From assembly GCF_048593165.1 (NCBI RefSeq), contig NZ_CP184271.1: a stretch of 64,000 bases of DNA. The stretch is one strand, 5' to 3'. Made by a program: the position numbers and the translations under genes. A model generated the notes under the pieces. It made no database searches, was not told the DNA's origin, and saw nothing but the letters and a program-made list of their open reading frames with translations. This DNA comes from Pectobacterium sp013449375 (GTDB lineage: Bacteria > Pseudomonadota > Gammaproteobacteria > Enterobacterales > Enterobacteriaceae). Positions 60,545-64,000 of this stretch are shown piece by piece (within the stretch, counting starts at the first letter, position 1; every line of letters starts with the position of its first letter).

Positions 60545-62143
60545 ATGAAAATAAGAAAACGATTCCCAGTCAATTTACGTTCACTCATTTTATCTCTCGC
60601 CATTATCAGCATGCTCATTACGCTGACCAATGCCTATATTGCTGTTTATAAAGTACAAAAAGAGCTCATCACCGATCAAATACTGAGTTCAAACCTCAAT
60701 TATTCTTCCAAACTCGCTGCGACTACGGAAAGTTTTTTGTCCTCAGCACAACAAGAACTTGCCTACAGCGCAACATTGATGGCAGAGGGCTTTGCCGACG
60801 ATAAGGTATTGCTGGAGAAGAGTGAGCAAACATACCGCATGAGTACAAGCTTTAATTCGGTCTTTATTGCGGACACCAAAAATCAGGTACACGCGATTCA
60901 TCCAGTATCACTCAATCTAAAAGGCAATACGCTAACGTCAGAAGCCAGTAAGCAAGCACTCAAAGAACGGAAACCGTTAATTAGTCAACCTTATATCTCA
61001 GCGGCAGGAAATTTGATTGTCCTGATATCCTCCCCGATAACAGATAAGCAAGGTCGCTACCTCGGCTACATCGGCGGAACCATTTATTTAAAAAGTAAAA
61101 GCGTCTTAAACGAATTCATGAACACCCACTTTTATAACGATTATTCTAGCGTTTACGTAATTGATAAAAATGGGATTGTTCTCTACCATCAGGATAAACA
61201 ATGGGTCGGAAAACCTCTCAAAGACGAGAAAATCACGGCCACATTGCAGAGCAAAAAAAGTGGCACCCTCGCAATGTCGGATATGCAAGGTACTCCATCA
61301 TTAGCGGGTTTTGATACGGTCACATCATCTGGCTGGATTATCGTTACCTTGCATCCTTCCCAAAACGTTATTGATTCTCTTAACAATGTTATGCGTTCAG
61401 TCTTATATGAAGGTGCGCCAGTGATGATATTAATACTTATCGCACTCACCTTGATTGCCTTCTCTATAGCCAATCCTCTACGCCTGCTGGCTGTTTCTGC
61501 CAGTAAGATGGAAGAGCCCAACGTGATTGAAAAAATCAAGAAAGTGCCTTCCTGGTACTTTGAAGTTGAGCAGCTAAAACGTGTCATTCTTTTCGGTACG
61601 GTCTTGTTGCACAAACGAATCGGCAAACTGAGCTTACAGGCCCACACCGATCCACTCACAGGGTTACCCAATCGGCGTGGTGTCTATGAAAACATTGAGC
61701 TCATTCTGTCAAAGAGCCATCAGGCTGCCGCGATCGTGATTGATATTGACCATTTCAAACGCGTGAATGATACCTACGGACACAATATTGGCGACGATGT
61801 CATCAAACTGCTGGCTAAAAGCATAAAACAGAGTTCACGTGACTCTGATCTGATTTGCCGCACTGGCGGAGAGGAATTTCTCGCACTACTGCCCGATACA
61901 GACATGAGGGAAGCTATTAACATTGCAGAGCGGCTGCGTAGAAAAGTGGAAAAAATGCCGCTGCCGATTCCTGAAAATATCACGATTTCATTAGGCGTCA
62001 CCTGCTTTATTCCGGGGACGGTACAGATAGACAGCGTGTTGAAAATCGCAGATGACGCGCTCTATCAGGCCAAGCATGAAGGCAGAAACCGGGTCGTCAC
62101 AAAAATCGTGCCTGAGAGTGTAATCAACAATGACACAAGATAG
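60545..62143 (+). CDS. Membrane-anchored diguanylate cyclase with periplasmic Cache sensor
   Basis: Protein of 532 residues making c-di-GMP. One transmembrane helix near 12-34 is followed by a dCache-type periplasmic sensor (about 40-275, with FNSVFIADTKNQVHAI, PYISAAGNLIVLISSPITDKQGRYLGYIGG, SVYVIDKNGIVLYHQ), a second helix (about 295-315) and a GGDEF domain (about 370-525). The active site is GGEEF at 441-445, and the inhibitory I-site RDSD at 432-435 is intact, so the enzyme should be active and feedback-inhibited. No EAL domain is present. The ligand of the sensor is unknown. Confidence 0.92.
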   Translation: MKIRKRFPVNLRSLILSLAIISMLITLTNAYIAVYKVQKELITDQILSSNLNYSSKLAATTESFLSSAQQELAYSATLMAEGFADDKVLLEKSEQTYRMSTSFNSVFIADTKNQVHAIHPVSLNLKGNTLTSEASKQALKERKPLISQPYISAAGNLIVLISSPITDKQGRYLGYIGGTIYLKSKSVLNEFMNTHFYNDYSSVYVIDKNGIVLYHQDKQWVGKPLKDEKITATLQSKKSGTLAMSDMQGTPSLAGFDTVTSSGWIIVTLHPSQNVIDSLNNVMRSVLYEGAPVMILILIALTLIAFSIANPLRLLAVSASKMEEPNVIEKIKKVPSWYFEVEQLKRVILFGTVLLHKRIGKLSLQAHTDPLTGLPNRRGVYENIELILSKSHQAAAIVIDIDHFKRVNDTYGHNIGDDVIKLLAKSIKQSSRDSDLICRTGGEEFLALLPDTDMREAINIAERLRRKVEKMPLPIPENITISLGVTCFIPGTVQIDSVLKIADDALYQAKHEGRNRVVTKIVPESVINNDTR

Positions 62144-62408
62144 TTATGCTCATCACCGTCTCATGAGCGGGAAAACAGGCAAAAAAAACCCGCACAAGGC
62201 GGGTAAGGTCATTCTAATGACAGGGATGGTTAACTAACACAACAACTCACAGGGATGTGAGGTACTGACAAGGGATGGAAGGACTATAGCAAGCCAAATG
62301 TATAGTATTGTCATCAGCAGGTAAGGTTAATCTACCGGTTGTAAAACAACATTGGCGATGTTTCCCTGCCCCCCTGTCTGGCTATTTCAGCCTGCTTCCC
62401 AGCCACCA
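62144..62408. other. Intergenic region between the diguanylate cyclase and MFS genes
   Basis: Convergent 265-base gap. It holds the candidate small RNA at 62181-62276 (separate entry). Bases 62300-62408 show no terminator directly behind the MFS stop, so the 62181 terminator may serve the MFS gene as well. Confidence 0.5.
62181..62276 (-). ncRNA. Candidate small RNA with three CATCCCT motifs
   Basis: On the minus strand an extended -10 (TGC followed by TATAGT at 62283-62288) would start a transcript at about 62276. It ends 95 bases later at a strong terminator (ACCCGC, loop, GCGGGT and eight T, 62204-62181). CATCCCT occurs three times (62277-62271, 62257-62251, 62228-62222), the middle copy in the loop of the perfect hairpin CTCACA-TCCC-TGTGAG. 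The motif is complementary to AGGGATG, a ribosome binding site next to a start codon. It could instead be the trailer of the MFS message. Confidence 0.5.
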
Positions 62409-63599
62409 TTATGCTTTTTTCGTTTTCATCAGCGCGGCCAGCAATGCCATGATTGCCAGCGCGCTGGCAAGCCCTCCGACCATCAGCCATCCTCCCTGAT
62501 GCCAGGCAACCATCGCCACCGAGGATCCCCCTGCACCGCCTAAAAACATCCCCCCCATGAATAGGGTATTGATTCGGCCCCTCGCCGCTTCACCAAGCCC
62601 ATAAATCACATGTTGGTTGGCCACTAAGGCGCTTTGCACGCCAAGATCGAGCAGGATAACACCAATAATCAGGCCAATAACGGAATCGAAGCCGATGAAT
62701 ATTCCCCATGAGAGCAGCGTCAGCAGCGCGCCGGCAATCACAACCGGGCGACTACCGGTTCTGTCGGCGATGCTTCCCGCCAGCGGAGCAGCAAAGATCC
62801 CTGCCACACCAATCACGCCGAACAACCCCGCAGCGGCGGCGCCCATTTGAAAACGTCCGCTTTCCAGATACAGCGCAAGCACGCTCCAGAACGCGCTGAA
62901 CGATGCAAACAGCAGCGCCTGAATCAGCGTGGCTTTGCGTAATGCGCGTTCACCGCGCCACAGCGTCACCAATGAACGCATCAATTCACGGTAACGAACG
63001 GTTTGATTCGATGGTGAAGCCGGTAACATCCTTCCCATTGCCCACGCGCCCGCCAACGCCATCGGGACGCTCAGCCAGAACATCGCACGCCAGCCGGCGC
63101 TTTCCGCCACAAGACCCGCAATCGTACGGCTCAGCAGAATCCCGCTTAGCAAGCCGCTCATTACCGTCCCGACAATGGCGCCGCGCTGTTTCGCATTGGC
63201 AAGCGCCGCCGCAGCCGGAACAATCTGCTGTGCGGCAGTCGCCCCAAAACCGATGAGCAACGAAGCACTGAGCAAGGCAACAGCCGATGTCGATAAGGCT
63301 GCCAATGTCGAAGCCAACGCCAGCATCAAAAATTGCCACACAATCAACCAACGGCGATCGAATTTATCACCGAGAGGAACCAGCAGTAACAGCCCCAAAG
63401 CGTAGCCCAACTGCGTTACGGTTGGGATCAGCGAGACTGCGCCGCTCGACGTAAAACTTTCACTCATCACGCCCAGCATCGGTTGGTTGTAATAGATATT
63501 GGCAACAGAAATACCGCTGGCTGCGGCCATCGAGAAAATCAGTAATTTGCCGGGAACCTGCTGCGTTCTAACCTCGGCGGCGCTGGATAATGTACTCAT
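62409..63599 (-). CDS. MFS transporter
   Basis: Major facilitator protein of 396 residues with twelve predicted transmembrane helices. The loop 2-3 motif appears as PLGDKFDRRWLIV and its second-half counterpart as GSIADRTGSRPVV. The N-terminus is LIFSMAAASGISVANIYYNQPMLGVMSE. It resembles YgaY/YybF-like drug or sugar efflux permeases; substrate is unknown. Three consecutive ATGs (63605, 63602, 63599) are possible starts; the last has AGG 7 bases upstream. A LysR gene lies immediately upstream on the same strand and probably belongs to its control. Confidence 0.85.
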   Translation of the reverse strand: MSTLSSAAEVRTQQVPGKLLIFSMAAASGISVANIYYNQPMLGVMSESFTSSGAVSLIPTVTQLGYALGLLLLVPLGDKFDRRWLIVWQFLMLALASTLAALSTSAVALLSASLLIGFGATAAQQIVPAAAALANAKQRGAIVGTVMSGLLSGILLSRTIAGLVAESAGWRAMFWLSVPMALAGAWAMGRMLPASPSNQTVRYRELMRSLVTLWRGERALRKATLIQALLFASFSAFWSVLALYLESGRFQMGAAAAGLFGVIGVAGIFAAPLAGSIADRTGSRPVVIAGALLTLLSWGIFIGFDSVIGLIIGVILLDLGVQSALVANQHVIYGLGEAARGRINTLFMGGMFLGGAGGSSVAMVAWHQGGWLMVGGLASALAIMALLAALMKTKKA

Positions 63600-63720
63600 C
63601 ATCATACCTGTCTGTGTATTTCCCGCCGGAAGTCGGCAAGTGACGAACACAGCATAAGGCGCCGAGTTCATTCCCAGTAGAGAGGTAAAATGGATATCAG
63701 CTATTCCAATCAGGAATGGA

Positions 63721-64000
63721 TTAGGAAAAAAGACGCTGAACGAAACCGATAAACATTCTGGCGCGAGCGGATGTCATACGGCCTCCGGGGTAGACAGCCC
63801 AGAGATCCATCTTCCCCAGCGACCATGAATCCAGCGCGGTGACGACCTGCCCACTTTCCAGCTCTGGCGCAAACATCCATTCAGATGCCACGGCCAGCCC
63901 TGCGCCAGACAGCACGGCCGCACGTACGCCTTCCGCCGCAGAAACACGGATACGCCCATTGGGGAATACCGTGGTCTGTGTTCCATTCCGAGAGAAAACC
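63721..64000 (-). CDS. LysR-family transcriptional regulator, C-terminal part
   Basis: The last 92 codons of a gene cut by the window edge. The visible part is the C-terminal half of a LysR effector-binding domain: NGRIRVSAAEGVRAAVLSGAGLAVASEWMFAPELESGQVV, then WSLGKMDLWAVYPGGRMTSARARMFIGFVQ. The DNA-binding domain lies outside the window. It ends 115 bases before the MFS gene on the same strand. Confidence 0.85.
   Translation of the reverse strand, partial: VFSRNGTQTTVFPNGRIRVSAAEGVRAAVLSGAGLAVASEWMFAPELESGQVVTALDSWSLGKMDLWAVYPGGRMTSARARMFIGFVQRLFS

Overview
The window reads as a chromosome segment of a soft-rot enterobacterium, most likely Pectobacterium. Nearly every core protein is close to its Escherichia coli counterpart. 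The gene blocks hscA-fdx-iscX-pepB-sseB, ndk-rlmN-pilW-rodZ-ispG-hisS-yfgM-bamB-der, xseA/guaBA, clpB-pgeF-rluD/bamD-raiA-pheA/tyrA-aroF, rpsP-rimM-trmD-rplS/ffh/ypjD and csrA/alaS/recX/recA/pncC follow enterobacterial order. A protealysin-type metalloprotease and a GH4 alpha-glucoside phosphotransferase locus fit a plant-associated member of the group.

Layout. 1-4.8 kb: end of the isc Fe-S assembly operon, peptidase B and sseB. 4.8-9.6 kb: alpha-glucoside uptake genes (RpiR-type regulator, PTS IICB and a 6-phospho-alpha-glucosidase) with sseA lying between regulator and operon. 9.9-19.9 kb: ndk through der, a housekeeping run for tRNA and rRNA modification, isoprenoid synthesis, cell shape and outer-membrane assembly. 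20-22.7 kb: AEC transporter, YfgJ, and a translationally coupled protealysin/emfourin pair. 22.9-27.6 kb: divergent xseA and guaBA.

27.6-30.9 kb is the accessory part. A full-length tyrosine recombinase sits directly behind guaA. Next comes the 3' part of a Tn3-family (Tn5393-like) transposase gene with one terminal inverted repeat. The transposase frame is fused to the promoter and leader region of an rRNA operon that has lost its rRNA genes. The gene order across this point (hscA to guaA, then clpB) differs from the E. coli order, so this is either a rearrangement breakpoint or an assembly joint.

30.9-40.8 kb: clpB with a heat-shock promoter, pgeF, rluD, bamD, raiA, the phenylalanine attenuator with pheL and pheA, then tyrA and aroF. 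40.9-43.3 kb: a LytTR response regulator, a YfiL-like lipoprotein and an unassigned methyltransferase. 43.5-51.5 kb: ribosomal/SRP genes, ypjD, luxS, the small RNA gene micA, gshA and yqaAB. 51.8-57.6 kb: one tRNA-Ser and three tRNA-Arg genes, csrA (rsmA), alaS, recX and recA. 57.6-64 kb: pncC, a small unknown protein, an SRPBCC protein, marC, a membrane diguanylate cyclase, an MFS transporter and the end of a LysR regulator.

Two intergenic stretches (around 62.2 kb and 58.9 kb) end in strong minus-strand terminators with no gene to explain them. The first looks like a compact small RNA with three repeats of a C-rich motif complementary to ribosome binding sites. No CRISPR array, toxin cluster or large defence system was seen.
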